64,000 nt of DNA from an uncultured Lachnospiraceae bacterium (GTDB lineage Bacteria; Bacillota; Clostridia; Lachnospirales; Lachnospiraceae), in NCBI GenBank assembly GCA_910586645.1, contig CAJUIS010000002.1, positions 121,238 to 185,237 of the forward strand, written 5' to 3'. Shown here piece after piece: positions 16,099 through 25,780 of this stretch; the stretch's first letter is position 1, and each line of letters begins with the position of its first letter. A model generated the notes under the pieces. It was not told the origin of the DNA. It worked only from the letters and a program-made list of their open reading frames with translations, and did not search any database. The translations under genes were made by a program, and so were the position numbers.

Positions 16099-17685
16099 TT
16101 ACGCCTGCTCAATCCTGTCAAATATCTTTTGAATAATAGCAGCCAGCTTTTCATCGTCTGTCGTCTTTTCCAAAATTCTGTCTTCGGCCATCCTGCTCTG
16201 CTTTTCATAAAATCCAATATCGTTTTTATATTTTAAAATTAATTCCGGATAATCGCTTAATGTCTCCGCTGTAAATTCCTCTCCCGCAACTGCCGCAATG
16301 TCTCCCGCTTTCAGTGAAATCACCGGTATTCCAATGCTCATTGCCATTGCCCCGGTATTGCCTCCGCCTATACGGGGCGGATTTACAAATATGTCGAGCA
16401 GCCTTAAGCACTCTACCAAATCTGCCCTCGCTCCAACAGACGTATGCCTCTCAAAAATATTTTTATAATCCCTCAGCCTTTTTTCAAACTTCAGGATCAC
16501 ATCATCCAAAAATCCCAGAAATAGTACAAATATTTCTTTATCCCGGCTTACGGCTTCATCTATAATCCTTAAAAACGCATCTGTGCATTCACCCCAAAGC
16601 CTTGTTCCTATGATTCCTATGCAAAACGCATCCTTTGGTATACCGATATCGCTTCTTTTCACTGTTCCGCTGGGCTTATCATACGGAAACAGAAATTCTG
16701 TTTCCAGGACTTTGATATTATTTTGAATCAGAAATTCCTTGTTCTTTTTATCCTTCTCTTCCCAGACAGGGATGTAATTGACAATAAAATCTGCGTTTAC
16801 CGGCGGATATCCCTGGCTCATCCACATATAGACACTGTCCGTGAACTGCTTCATCACAACGGCCAAAGCCGGTTCAGAAGCCATATTCCAAACGCAAAAC
16901 GGCTTTAATCTGTAAATTTTATCTATAAACTGCTTTATTTCCCTCACATTGTCTTTCTCAAACATCAATTGATATCCGTCAAAACTCTCATCTCTGTAAT
17001 TTATCTTAAAGAAACCTCTTTCTTCCCTGTAATTGACGTTAAAAACCCCTCCAAAAACTCCCGCCTGCTTTAACAGTTCCGAATCAGCTCTTAACACATT
17101 GCTTACAATTAAAACTCTTTTCTTTAAATATTTCTGAATAATCCTGCAAAGTTCCAATATCAATCTTGTTGGGGAATGTATAATTTCCAGCAATTGGCTT
17201 ACCATCACCACAACAAAATCTTTTTGTCTTTCTTCTTTGCAAACCTTCTCATAGGAAAACGCAAACCATTCCTGCATTCTTCTGGAAATCTTTTCATTCG
17301 TCTCCCATTCGTCACGAAAAGAAAGCGTTTTTCCTAAATAAAATAAGTTGCTCATAAGCTGAGCCTGTAAATTTAACTCCAAAAACAAATCGTCTTGCTC
17401 CGAAAATTCCTGCTTCAGCCTTATTTTCAAAAACTCTGTATAAGGCTCCATAAACCCTGTCAATTCGTATATATACTGTAAAAATGTCAATTGCACTTCC
17501 CTGTCATTGCCATAGTTCGTTTCAATAAAATCATAAAAATCCTCTTCTTTTCCCAGCTCCGCAATCCTTTGGTATTTCTTCTTTACCTTTTCCCCCTCTT
17601 CCCCTTCCGTTCCCTTGCAGTCAGACTGCGCTATACTGTCAAGAACGCATTGCAAAAAATCTTTAAACATTTCTAAATTTTTCAC
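16099..17685 (-). CDS. GT-B-type glycosyltransferase
   Basis: The C-terminal half (from about residue 350) has a nucleotide-sugar-binding GT-B layout: IGIIGTRLWGECTDAF, a FVLFLGFLDD strand and the conserved block RIGGGNTGAMAMSIGIPVIS. That block corresponds to the family 4/41-like donor pocket. The N-terminal half is helical and not recognised. A GTG start at 17685 with GGGGGG about 7 bases upstream is preferred to a longer frame starting at 17733, which would overlap the aminotransferase gene. The protein has about 528 residues. The donor sugar cannot be inferred. Confidence 0.78.
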   Translation of the reverse strand: MKNLEMFKDFLQCVLDSIAQSDCKGTEGEEGEKVKKKYQRIAELGKEEDFYDFIETNYGNDREVQLTFLQYIYELTGFMEPYTEFLKIRLKQEFSEQDDLFLELNLQAQLMSNLFYLGKTLSFRDEWETNEKISRRMQEWFAFSYEKVCKEERQKDFVVVMVSQLLEIIHSPTRLILELCRIIQKYLKKRVLIVSNVLRADSELLKQAGVFGGVFNVNYREERGFFKINYRDESFDGYQLMFEKDNVREIKQFIDKIYRLKPFCVWNMASEPALAVVMKQFTDSVYMWMSQGYPPVNADFIVNYIPVWEEKDKKNKEFLIQNNIKVLETEFLFPYDKPSGTVKRSDIGIPKDAFCIGIIGTRLWGECTDAFLRIIDEAVSRDKEIFVLFLGFLDDVILKFEKRLRDYKNIFERHTSVGARADLVECLRLLDIFVNPPRIGGGNTGAMAMSIGIPVISLKAGDIAAVAGEEFTAETLSDYPELILKYKNDIGFYEKQSRMAEDRILEKTTDDEKLAAIIQKIFDRIEQA

Positions 17686-17699
17686 ATAATCCCCCCACG

Positions 17700-18800
17700 T
17701 CAAATTTCTTTCCTGATAAATTCTGCAATCCAAACTGCCTTTTTTAAATCCAGATCTGCATATACCGGAAGCGCCAATACCCTTTTTGAAAGATCCCTGG
17801 CATTCTCAAGTCTGTCCCTTTTATATTTGTTTTTAAAACAGGCCGCGTCTGCCGTAATCGGCCAGAAATATTTACGGCTGTATACGCCGTATGCCATCAG
17901 CCGGTCATAAATATGATCCCTTTTTTCCTCGTTTTCAAACAGCGCCGGAAAATATGCGTAATTACAAAAGACTTCTTTCTTCCTGACATTTAACGTTATC
18001 GTTTCCGCTTCTGATAAGATTTCCTCATACGCCTGTATCACTTTTTTTCGTTTCTGTATTTCCCGATCTATATATTTTAAATTGCAGAGTCCCATAACTG
18101 CCTGAAACTCGTTCATTTTTGCATTTGCGCCAATAGACACCGTCAGTTCCTGCGACCGTATGCCAAAATTTTTCAGGTTATACAGCGTATCATACTGTTC
18201 CCTGTAAGGACAGCATACTGCGCCGCCTTCTATCGTATGAAACACTTTTGTCGCATGAAAACTAAATACAGATAAGTCGCCAAACTCAGCAGCGTTTTTT
18301 CCTTTATAGGTTTCTCCAAACGCATGCGCCGCATCATAAATAACTTTCAGCCCATATTTGCGGGCAATCCTGTCTATTTCTTCTACATTGCATATATTTC
18401 CATAAACATGCATCGGCAGAATCGCCGCCGTCTTCTCTGTTATCAGCTCTTCCAGTTTTAAGACGTCAATTGTAAAGTCTGAAGAAATGTCACAAAATAC
18501 CGGCGTCAGCCCGTTTCTGATAATTGCATGCGTTGTGGATATAAACGTAAACGGCGTTGTAATTACTTCCGCTCCCTTTGGAAAACCCATGGACTGAATT
18601 GCCATCTCCAGCGCCATATGTCCATTGACAAACAACGATACTTCCCTGCGCCCTCCCAGATATATTTTCAATTCCTCTTCCAACTGTCTGTGGTATTCCC
18701 CCATATTGGTCAGACAATGGTTTTGCCACAGAGGTTTTATCATCTCAATATATTCTTCATAAGGCGGCATGGAACTTTGCGTCACAAAGATCCTGTCCAT
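17700..18800 (-). CDS. DegT/DnrJ/EryC1-family sugar aminotransferase
   Basis: The 366-residue protein carries the PLP-enzyme segments VNGHMALEMAI, ITTPFTFISTTHAI, YDAAHAFGETY and the lysine region SFHATKVFHTIEGGAV, in which the Lys forms the Schiff base with PLP. The HATKVFHTIEGG form is closer to VioA/FdtB-like enzymes than to PseC (typically HPVKPIT), although the same glutamate-dependent C4 amination is expected. It lies two genes downstream of pseB, so the likely substrate is a 4-keto-6-deoxy UDP-sugar. The start overlaps the upstream stop by one base. The sugar product is inferred, not shown. Confidence 0.85.
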   Translation of the reverse strand: MDRIFVTQSSMPPYEEYIEMIKPLWQNHCLTNMGEYHRQLEEELKIYLGGRREVSLFVNGHMALEMAIQSMGFPKGAEVITTPFTFISTTHAIIRNGLTPVFCDISSDFTIDVLKLEELITEKTAAILPMHVYGNICNVEEIDRIARKYGLKVIYDAAHAFGETYKGKNAAEFGDLSVFSFHATKVFHTIEGGAVCCPYREQYDTLYNLKNFGIRSQELTVSIGANAKMNEFQAVMGLCNLKYIDREIQKRKKVIQAYEEILSEAETITLNVRKKEVFCNYAYFPALFENEEKRDHIYDRLMAYGVYSRKYFWPITADAACFKNKYKRDRLENARDLSKRVLALPVYADLDLKKAVWIAEFIRKEI

Positions 18801-20410
18801 TACAGCCCCTCCAAAAATTCTTTTGCCCTGCAGTCCCAGGTATGGCGCTCTTTTGCTTTTTCAAATCCGCTCTGCGCAATTTTTTCCAGTTTCTGCGGCT
18901 GATTCAGGCGCTCTTTTATCATTTTGGGCAGTTCTTCCAAAGCGTCCAGGCGAAATATAAGCACATCCTTTCCATGCTCAAACTTTCCGTCCAGATATGT
19001 CGTATAATCTGTGACAAGAACGGCTCTGCACAGCATAATATTTGCCATCCTCTCCGTAAACCCGCCTTTATGCCACGACATAATATTCAAAGAAAGTCTG
19101 GACTGCTGCCACACTTTCATGCATTCCTCTCCTAAAAGATCCGAATGACAGATAAAACCCGGATATTTTTTCAGAGCGCAGCCCTCCCAGCTATTCCCAA
19201 ATACATCCACCCGGCATCCCGCCTGCAAAAGCGTTTCTATGACCTTTGCACGGTAATAATGCATCACACAGAAAATCGCGCTTTTGCACTGGAAAAATTT
19301 TTCCAGATATTCTTCGTCCGTATAGGTTTCCCCCGTCTCCCGCAGCGCCTGATAAAACGCTTCATCCGCCGTCTGCCCTGGCTGCTTTCTCAGTTTTAAG
19401 AGAAAACGGTTCGCCAGAAAACGGGTTTTCCGCTCCATCTGGTGAATTAAAACCATCCCCCTCCGATAGTCTTCATAAGAACCGACAAATGATATGTCAT
19501 ACTTCTTTTCAGTTTCCTCTGAAGAGGGCAGGGTTCCCGCCGGAGGAAACAGATATGCTTCTTTCTTATAATATCTGCTGCAAAAATTTACATAAGCGGG
19601 ATCGTGCGTCAGAATCCGGACTGTCTGCGGCGACCTTGTTAAAATTTGCCTGACCCAAACCGGATGATCAAAAATAAAATTGAATTTAGGGGCATAAATC
19701 GCATCATGCAGATACCGTTCCCCGTTCCGCATCGTTATGCTGAACATATAAGTCTGCCAGCCAATAATTGCCCGGTACCGCTTTCCGACTGCGTTTCTCA
19801 TTAAACGGACGTCTTCTTTTTCCGGATCAAAATATTCAACCTTCGCCCCCATACGCTCCAAAGCCGCTCCAAACTGCTCCGCAAAAATATTCAGTACATT
19901 ATAGCAGATATCGACGCCTTTATAAATCAAAACCGGCCTGACAGCGTCGTCGATGTCATAATATTCTTTTTGACGCCCAAGCATTCTCTCCAGAAGCTCC
20001 GCCGCTTCTTTCTGAAAACCGCTCTCTTTGGCAGACAGCAAAAAACTCTCCACAACTTCATCGAAACATCCGTATTTTAAAAGCTTGTCTTTATATCTGG
20101 ATATAATATAACTGTCTGTACGAATCCCTTCAAACGGATCTTTTGTCTCAGGCAGATCCAGCAGCGCATATTCGTCTGAAAATGCTTTTTCTTCGGAACA
20201 TTCCCTGATTGCAATCGAATTGCGTTCCGCCAGACGGAGCAGCAATTCATACTTCTGTTTCGCTTTTATTTTGCAGTTCAGTCCTCCCGCGTCCCAAAAC
20301 ACCGCTTTTGGAATCCAGATGAAATCCTCTGCCAGCCGTTCATCATACAAAAGCTTAAAAAACCATTTATCTTTTTCCGCTTCCGATTCCTGTACGTCTA
20401 TGATTTTCAT
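18800..20410 (-). CDS. CgeB-like glycosyltransferase
   Basis: The start at 20410 has AGGAAGGA 5 bases before it and gives about 536 residues; an upstream in-frame start would run into pseB. The centre has ISFVGSYEDYRRGMVLI and the C-terminus has VDVFGNSWEG, LSLNIMSWHKGGFTERMANIM and CRAVLVTDY. These match the GT-B domain found in CgeB-type proteins. The same family is represented twice on the plus strand at 21576-23943. It begins 11 bases after the pseB stop. It probably transfers a sugar to the flagellin glycan or a surface acceptor. Confidence 0.8.
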   Translation of the reverse strand: MKIIDVQESEAEKDKWFFKLLYDERLAEDFIWIPKAVFWDAGGLNCKIKAKQKYELLLRLAERNSIAIRECSEEKAFSDEYALLDLPETKDPFEGIRTDSYIISRYKDKLLKYGCFDEVVESFLLSAKESGFQKEAAELLERMLGRQKEYYDIDDAVRPVLIYKGVDICYNVLNIFAEQFGAALERMGAKVEYFDPEKEDVRLMRNAVGKRYRAIIGWQTYMFSITMRNGERYLHDAIYAPKFNFIFDHPVWVRQILTRSPQTVRILTHDPAYVNFCSRYYKKEAYLFPPAGTLPSSEETEKKYDISFVGSYEDYRRGMVLIHQMERKTRFLANRFLLKLRKQPGQTADEAFYQALRETGETYTDEEYLEKFFQCKSAIFCVMHYYRAKVIETLLQAGCRVDVFGNSWEGCALKKYPGFICHSDLLGEECMKVWQQSRLSLNIMSWHKGGFTERMANIMLCRAVLVTDYTTYLDGKFEHGKDVLIFRLDALEELPKMIKERLNQPQKLEKIAQSGFEKAKERHTWDCRAKEFLEGL

Positions 20411-20421
20411 AACATTCCTTC

Positions 20422-21414
20422 CTAATGTATGGAAACTGTCTTTAACTTCTCTGCAATTTCCTCCACAGAAAGCCACTCCGTATTTGTTCCGGAGCTATAT
20501 TCAAATCCAGGCTCAACCAGCTTTCCTCCTGCCTGGACCCTGCTCTCCTGCCACCATTCAAAATGCGGATACACGATAAAATGGTTTTCATACTCATACG
20601 TAAACATGGAATCTTCCCGGGTCACCATAATTTCATGCAGCTTTTCCCCTTCGCGGATTCCCACTTCCGGCATTTCGCATCCCGGCAGAATCGCCTGCGC
20701 CAAATCTGTAATTTTAAAGGAAGGGATTTTCGAAATAAACGTTTCTCCTCCTTTTGCTTCCGACAATGCCTTTATCACCAGCTTCACGCCTTCTTCCAGG
20801 CTAATCCAGAAACGCGTCATCCGGTAATCTGTAATCGGGAGCTTTGTCTTTCCCTCTGCAATCATATTCCGGAAAAACGGAATGACCGATCCCCGGCTTC
20901 CCGCCACGTTTCCATATCTTACAATGGAAAAGCAGACGTCTTTCGCCCCGGAATACGCATTTGCGGCAACAAATAGTTTGTCAGAAACAAGCTTTGTTCC
21001 GCCATACAGATTAATCGGATTCACTGCCTTATCCGTAGAAAGCGCCACGACCCTTTTTACACCGCAGTCCAGAGCCGCATCCACAATGTTCATCGCTCCG
21101 TTGATATTTGTCTTGACCGCCTCCATTGGATTATATTCGCAGGCCGGCACCTGTTTTAAAGCCGCCGCGTGCACGACGTAATCCACTCCGTCAAAAGCCC
21201 TGCGCATCCGCTCTCCATCTCTTACATCTCCGATAAAAAAACGGAGCTTTTCCTTATATTTTCTAAATTTATTCCCCATAACAAACTGCTTGTATTCATC
21301 CCTGGAATAAATAATAATCTTTTTGGGTTCATAGTTCTCTAAGACATATTGTGTAAATGCATTGCCAAAAGAACCTGTGCCCCCTGTCACTAAAATCGTT
21401 TTTCCGTTTAACAT
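20422..21414 (-). CDS. pseB: UDP-N-acetylglucosamine 4,6-dehydratase (inverting)
   Basis: The 330-residue short-chain dehydrogenase starts with the NADP-binding motif ILVTGGTGSFG and carries STDKAVNPINLYGGTK. Its Asp, Lys and Tyr spacing equals that of the catalytic residues of PseB/FlaA1. These enzymes convert UDP-GlcNAc to UDP-2-acetamido-2,6-dideoxy-L-arabino-hexos-4-ulose, the first step of pseudaminic acid and related sugars used on flagellin. GGAGG lies before the ATG. It is the first gene of the minus-strand glycan island and has a sigma-D-like promoter (21469-21496). No PseG, PseI or PseF follow within the window, so the final sugar is uncertain. Confidence 0.92.
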   Translation of the reverse strand: MLNGKTILVTGGTGSFGNAFTQYVLENYEPKKIIIYSRDEYKQFVMGNKFRKYKEKLRFFIGDVRDGERMRRAFDGVDYVVHAAALKQVPACEYNPMEAVKTNINGAMNIVDAALDCGVKRVVALSTDKAVNPINLYGGTKLVSDKLFVAANAYSGAKDVCFSIVRYGNVAGSRGSVIPFFRNMIAEGKTKLPITDYRMTRFWISLEEGVKLVIKALSEAKGGETFISKIPSFKITDLAQAILPGCEMPEVGIREGEKLHEIMVTREDSMFTYEYENHFIVYPHFEWWQESRVQAGGKLVEPGFEYSSGTNTEWLSVEEIAEKLKTVSIH

Positions 21415-21468
21415 TTATCCCTGTAACCTCCTGTTTTTCTGCGGCAGCCTCCATGCGCCCCGATACTT

Positions 21469-21496
21469 ATATCGGTTTTTGTTTTCCCCATTTTTA
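21469..21496 (-). promoter_or_regulatory. Sigma-D (flagellar sigma) promoter candidate for the pseB island
   Basis: On the minus strand TAAA is followed after 16 bases by ACCGATAT, close to the flagellar sigma-28/sigma-D consensus TAAA-N15-GCCGATAA. It lies about 55 bases upstream of the pseB start. The same CCGATA core occurs before flagellin, flaG and flgM in this window, which raises confidence. It would tie glycan synthesis to late flagellar gene expression. Confidence 0.65.
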
Positions 21497-21499
21497 GAC

Positions 21500-21529
21500 T
21501 TGTTTACACCATCTTACTTAGTATATAAT
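21500..21529 (+). promoter_or_regulatory. Sigma-A promoter for the plus-strand CgeB-like genes
   Basis: TTGTTT at 21500-21505 and TATAAT at 21524-21529 are separated by 18 bases and are followed by the start codon at 21576. The site lies back to back with the pseB promoter, so the two transcripts diverge. Confidence 0.6.
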
Positions 21530-21575
21530 GTCAGTAGATTTTTTACAACATCAATTTTTGGAAAGGATTTTTCTT

Positions 21576-22760
21576 ATGAGGATATTATTCTATCAATACG
21601 GAAGCATTTGTGAACCAGACATCATTGCGGGTTTCGAAGAACTCGGCCATACAGTATACAAAATGACTCTGGAAATTACAAAAAAAGACGTCCCTTCCAA
21701 AACCAGAATCCGCCTGCTTCACCAAAAACTGATGGAGCATTCCTTTGACTTTGTCTTTAGCGTCAACTTTTATCCTTTTATTTCTGAAGTATGCAATATA
21801 TACGGCCTTCTTTATCTTTGCTGGACTGTGGACTGTCCCGTTATGGAATTATTGTCCTTTTCTGTCAGAAATAAATGCAATCGTATTTTTCTCTTTGATA
21901 TGGCGCAGTACCGCGACACCGTTTCTGAAAATCCGGAATGCATATTCCATCTCCCTCTGGCTACCAATCCAAACCGCTGGAACCAGGCAATACAAAACGC
22001 CCCCGCGTCTTCCATTCAAAAATACAGCGGCGACGTGTCTTTCGTCGGTTCCCTGTATACGGAAAAATCTTCCTACGGCCGCCTGCAACCTGCCTCTGAC
22101 TATCTGAAAGGCTACCTTCAGGGCATCATGGACGCCCAGCAAAAAATTTACGGATATTATTTTTTGGAAGAAGTTCTAAGCGACGCAGCCGTAAGGGAAT
22201 TTCGGGAACATTTTCCCGGTTTTTACCTGCCGCCGGAAAAAGCCGTCCGCAATGACCGGGCCGCTATGGCGGGGCTTTATCTTTGTTCTGAAATCTCCGC
22301 TATGGAACGCGTACGCACCATGACGTCTCTTGGCCGGCGTTTCTCTGTTGATTTATATACCGGAAGCGATACGTCAGGCATTCCGGTTCAAAATCATGGG
22401 CTTGTCAAAACTCTGACGGAAATGCCCCTGATTTTCCATTACAGTAAAATCAACTTAAACATTACCGCCAAAGCCATCCGGGAAGGTCTTCCGCTTCGGA
22501 TTTTTGACGTTTTAGGCTGCGGCGGATTTCTTCTGACCAATTATCAGACAGAGCTTGCTTCTTATTTTACGCCCGGCACAGATTTGGACTGTTATGGAAG
22601 CGAAGAAGAGCTTTTAGAAAAAACAGAATACTACCTTACACATGAACAAATCCGAAAAGAAATTGCCAGAAACGGTTATGAAACAGTAAAAAAATACCAC
22701 ACATACCCGATACGGCTGACGGAAATGCTCTCTCTTGCATTTTCCGTTTTTAATTCCTGA
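21576..22760 (+). CDS. CgeB-like glycosyltransferase (first of a tandem pair)
   Basis: The start ATG at 21576 has AAAGGA about 9 bases upstream; an in-frame ATG at 21528 overlaps the promoter -10 region and is rejected. The product has about 394 residues. Its N-terminus (MRILFYQYGSICEPDIIAGF) is a Rossmann-type acceptor domain. The middle has GDVSFVGSLYTEKSSYGRL and a DAQQKIYGYYFLEE block. The C-terminus has FHYSKINLNITAKA and DVLGCGGFLLTNYQ, the donor-binding GT-B elements of CgeB-type transferases. It is paralogous to the next gene. It likely glycosylates flagellin or another cell-surface acceptor, given the surrounding loci. Confidence 0.8.
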   Translation: MRILFYQYGSICEPDIIAGFEELGHTVYKMTLEITKKDVPSKTRIRLLHQKLMEHSFDFVFSVNFYPFISEVCNIYGLLYLCWTVDCPVMELLSFSVRNKCNRIFLFDMAQYRDTVSENPECIFHLPLATNPNRWNQAIQNAPASSIQKYSGDVSFVGSLYTEKSSYGRLQPASDYLKGYLQGIMDAQQKIYGYYFLEEVLSDAAVREFREHFPGFYLPPEKAVRNDRAAMAGLYLCSEISAMERVRTMTSLGRRFSVDLYTGSDTSGIPVQNHGLVKTLTEMPLIFHYSKINLNITAKAIREGLPLRIFDVLGCGGFLLTNYQTELASYFTPGTDLDCYGSEEELLEKTEYYLTHEQIRKEIARNGYETVKKYHTYPIRLTEMLSLAFSVFNS

Positions 22761-22782
22761 AATCAGAAAGGCAGGACAAATT

Positions 22783-23943
22783 ATGAAAATTCTTTTTCTA
22801 GACTCACCCGCTTTTGCAAAACTGGATATGCTGGAAGCCTTCCTGGAGTGCGGCGTTTCGTACAGCCTGTTTTTCCACGAAGCTTATAACGAACGTCAAA
22901 ACAGCTCCTATGATCAGGCTTTTGACGAAGCCGTCTCCAAAGAACGCTTCGACTTTGTTTTTTCCTTTAACTATTTTCCGATCCTGTCCAATTGCTGCAA
23001 ACGGCATAATATAAAATACGTTGCTTATGTTTATGACAGCCCGCTTGTTTCCCTCTACTCCTGTACGCTGATCAACCCCTGCAATTATGTTTTTCTGTTT
23101 GACAAAACTACCTATCTGTTTTTTAAAAACGCAGGCATTCCGAACGTATACTACCTGCCCCTTGCTGCAAACGTAAAACGGCTTCGTTCCCTGACAGCGC
23201 CTTTAAAACTGACAGAGCGTCTTTGTTCTGACGTGTCTTTCGTCGGTTCTTTATACAACGAAGATCACAATCTTTTTGAACGCCTGACGAATCTTTCCGA
23301 TTATACCAAAGGATATCTGGACGCCATCATGTCCGCCCAGCAAAAAATTTACGGCAGTTTTTTTCTTGAGGAACTGCTTCATCCGAATATCTTAAATGAT
23401 CTGCAGGCTTCTGTTCCTTACAGCCCCATGTCAGACGGGACGGAATCTGCCGCGTATGTTTATGCAAATTATTTCCTGGCAAGAAAGATTACAAGCAATG
23501 AGCGGATTTCTCTTTTGGATAACATATCCGGACAATTTCAGCTAAAGCTCTTTTCTCATATTCCAGCGCCTCAAATTCCAAACGCCGAATTCATGGGAAC
23601 TGTAGACTATTATGACGTTATGCCTCTTGTTTTTAAAAACAGCAAAATCAACCTGAATATATCTTTAAAAAGCATTTATTCCGGCATTCCGCTCCGCTGC
23701 ATGGATATCATGGGCGCAGGCGGATTTCTCCTGACCAATTATCAGGCTGATTTTCTCGACTGTTTTCTTCCTGAAGAGGACTTTGTATTTTATGAAAGCG
23801 AATATGACTGCTTAAAAAAAATAAAATACTACCTTTCCCATGAAGACAGGCGGATTCAGATAATAGAAAACGCTGCCGGAAAAATGAAAGAGGCACATAC
23901 CTTCTGTCACAGGGTACATGCCATACTTTCTATGATTTCCTGA
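22783..23943 (+). CDS. CgeB-like glycosyltransferase (second of a tandem pair)
   Basis: The 386-residue product starts at an ATG preceded by AAAGGCAGG, 22 bases after the previous stop. It shares with the upstream copy the blocks DVSFVGSLYNEDHNLFERL, SAQQKIYGSFFLEEL, FKNSKINLNISLKS and DIMGAGGFLLTNYQADF. The pair probably arose by duplication and may add two related sugars or form a complex. Its last 14 bases overlap the end of the convergent maf-like gene on the other strand. No signal peptide or membrane segment is seen. Confidence 0.8.
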   Translation: MKILFLDSPAFAKLDMLEAFLECGVSYSLFFHEAYNERQNSSYDQAFDEAVSKERFDFVFSFNYFPILSNCCKRHNIKYVAYVYDSPLVSLYSCTLINPCNYVFLFDKTTYLFFKNAGIPNVYYLPLAANVKRLRSLTAPLKLTERLCSDVSFVGSLYNEDHNLFERLTNLSDYTKGYLDAIMSAQQKIYGSFFLEELLHPNILNDLQASVPYSPMSDGTESAAYVYANYFLARKITSNERISLLDNISGQFQLKLFSHIPAPQIPNAEFMGTVDYYDVMPLVFKNSKINLNISLKSIYSGIPLRCMDIMGAGGFLLTNYQADFLDCFLPEEDFVFYESEYDCLKKIKYYLSHEDRRIQIIENAAGKMKEAHTFCHRVHAILSMIS

Positions 23944-25768
23944 ACGCCTCTCTAAAATCTTCTTCAAATAATGGAATCCCCGCCTGATAAGACTCAAGCA
24001 GGCGGACGTTCCTTCCAATCATCTCTCCTATCTCCATATCTTCTTTTGCAAGAATGTCTTCCCAGAGATCCGACTCATTTTCTTTTGCGTACATAGTGGC
24101 CCATCTTGCAAAAAGATGGTTCTCTATTATCTCATTTTGTTCCGTAATCTCTTTTAATTTCGCAGAAAGCCGTCCTGCATCCAATGTCTTTACTTCTTCT
24201 AACAATGCCGTTCCAAGTAAGATGCCTTTTTCCACCTGGCGGGAAAAATCGTCTTTTAAGGTTTCCATCTCTTCTGCTTTTTGGTACAGGCGCTTCTGCT
24301 GCGCATCATCAAATGCAGGCGGTATTTTTTCCAGCCTGTCATAAATTTTTATTTCACGTCCGCATTCCCGCGCAATCGCTTCTTCTAACGTTAAAATTGC
24401 GCAGCCTTCTATCTTTGCTCCACCTTCCGTCGCATCTATGACAAAAGTCTCTTCTTTACAAAGGCGAATCGTCTTTTCAAACCATTGCCGGTAAAAATTC
24501 ATTTGAAAATCCGTGTCCAGAAGATTTCCGTCAGCATCCTCAACCTGAATCAAATACCGTGACTTAATATAATCTTCATTGTCCCCTAGCACGCCTTTAA
24601 TCCCTTCCGTATGCGACTGTCCGCCCGTAAATGCAAGATCTTGTCCGACAAAAATAATCGTCCGAAATCCAAGATACCGGGCTAACTGAAACGCTTCCGC
24701 TGAAACGCATCCTCCGGATTCATGCATTGGAATTTCATCCTTCAATTCGTTTTGCACGATTTCATCCCACCATGGAAAAATCGTATCATAATAAAACACT
24801 TTTTTCCCATATGTCCGAATTGGAAACGGATTTGACCACCCGCAGCAACACCAGAGAAATTCCCGTTCTCCTACCGTTTCAAAAAAACGTTCAGGCGCTT
24901 TTGGATCCGCCGTGCATACAAAATCCGGTACAATTCCCTCCTGAATTACAGATTTTAGCGCAGCGTCTACAACAAACAAAACCGCCCTGCCTTCCGCTTT
25001 TTTTAATTCTTTTATGTTTTTGTCCAAAGACGGCCCCGCTGCGACAATAATTGCCGGAACCCCTTCCATCCCTTCCTGTTCCATTTCATATTTCGCTTGT
25101 GTAAGGATTCTCTGCTTTATCATATTCTTCATGTGGAACAGCATATTCTGAGGAATATTCCTGTTAAATGTACTGAATGTTGCCACTCTGGCTTTCTCAT
25201 ACGTAATGGTACAGATTACTTCATCCATAAATGTCCTGCATTCTTCCGTATAAAGCACATCATACCCGGGTAAAATGCAAAATTCCAGTAATTTGATATA
25301 ACTATATCCAACCGTTCCGAAAATTGCGCTGCATATGTCTTCCCACATTTCAAAAATACAGGGCCATACCCGATGATCCGAAATCAAGTCCTCCAGATCA
25401 TACTGCCGCAGCGCCTCCGCCAGAATTTCTTTATCCGGTTCGCAGATAATCAGAAGATTCGTATCATCACAGCGCTCCAAAAGTTTTCGCACCGCCAGTC
25501 CATCACTGAATCCAAATATAAAATACCTGTAAAAAGGTTTTACTGTATAACGTTCTGCATATAACCCCGCTGCTCCTTCCGGATCAAGCCCACTGTTCAA
25601 ACGCCATGTATAACCGTCTCTTTCAAGCGTTAAAATTTTTCTGCTGTCACTGACTTCCACTGCATGTACGCGGCTGTCCGCATTCTGAAGAATCAGACTT
25701 TTCATCTCTTCAGCCAGTTGTTTATTTTTATATGCCAGCGCCCTGACATTTTTTTCCCATCTCTCCAT
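23930..25768 (-). CDS. Motility-associated Maf-type flagellin glycosyltransferase (DUF115/MptE-like)
   Basis: The 612-residue protein has the DUF115 core of Maf flagellin glycosyltransferases: IIVAAGPSLDKNIKELKKAE, LFVVDAALKSVI, PDFVCTADPK and IFVGQDLAFTGGQSHTEG. Maf proteins transfer pseudaminic or legionaminic acid-type sugars to flagellin serines or threonines in the cytoplasm before export. It lies 12 bases downstream of the 96-residue gene and just after flagellin. PseB is encoded 2.5 kb away. The last 14 bases overlap the convergent CgeB-like gene. The length is at the lower end of the Maf family. Confidence 0.9.
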   Translation of the reverse strand: MERWEKNVRALAYKNKQLAEEMKSLILQNADSRVHAVEVSDSRKILTLERDGYTWRLNSGLDPEGAAGLYAERYTVKPFYRYFIFGFSDGLAVRKLLERCDDTNLLIICEPDKEILAEALRQYDLEDLISDHRVWPCIFEMWEDICSAIFGTVGYSYIKLLEFCILPGYDVLYTEECRTFMDEVICTITYEKARVATFSTFNRNIPQNMLFHMKNMIKQRILTQAKYEMEQEGMEGVPAIIVAAGPSLDKNIKELKKAEGRAVLFVVDAALKSVIQEGIVPDFVCTADPKAPERFFETVGEREFLWCCCGWSNPFPIRTYGKKVFYYDTIFPWWDEIVQNELKDEIPMHESGGCVSAEAFQLARYLGFRTIIFVGQDLAFTGGQSHTEGIKGVLGDNEDYIKSRYLIQVEDADGNLLDTDFQMNFYRQWFEKTIRLCKEETFVIDATEGGAKIEGCAILTLEEAIARECGREIKIYDRLEKIPPAFDDAQQKRLYQKAEEMETLKDDFSRQVEKGILLGTALLEEVKTLDAGRLSAKLKEITEQNEIIENHLFARWATMYAKENESDLWEDILAKEDMEIGEMIGRNVRLLESYQAGIPLFEEDFREAFRKS

Positions 25769-25780
25769 GACTTTTCCCGT

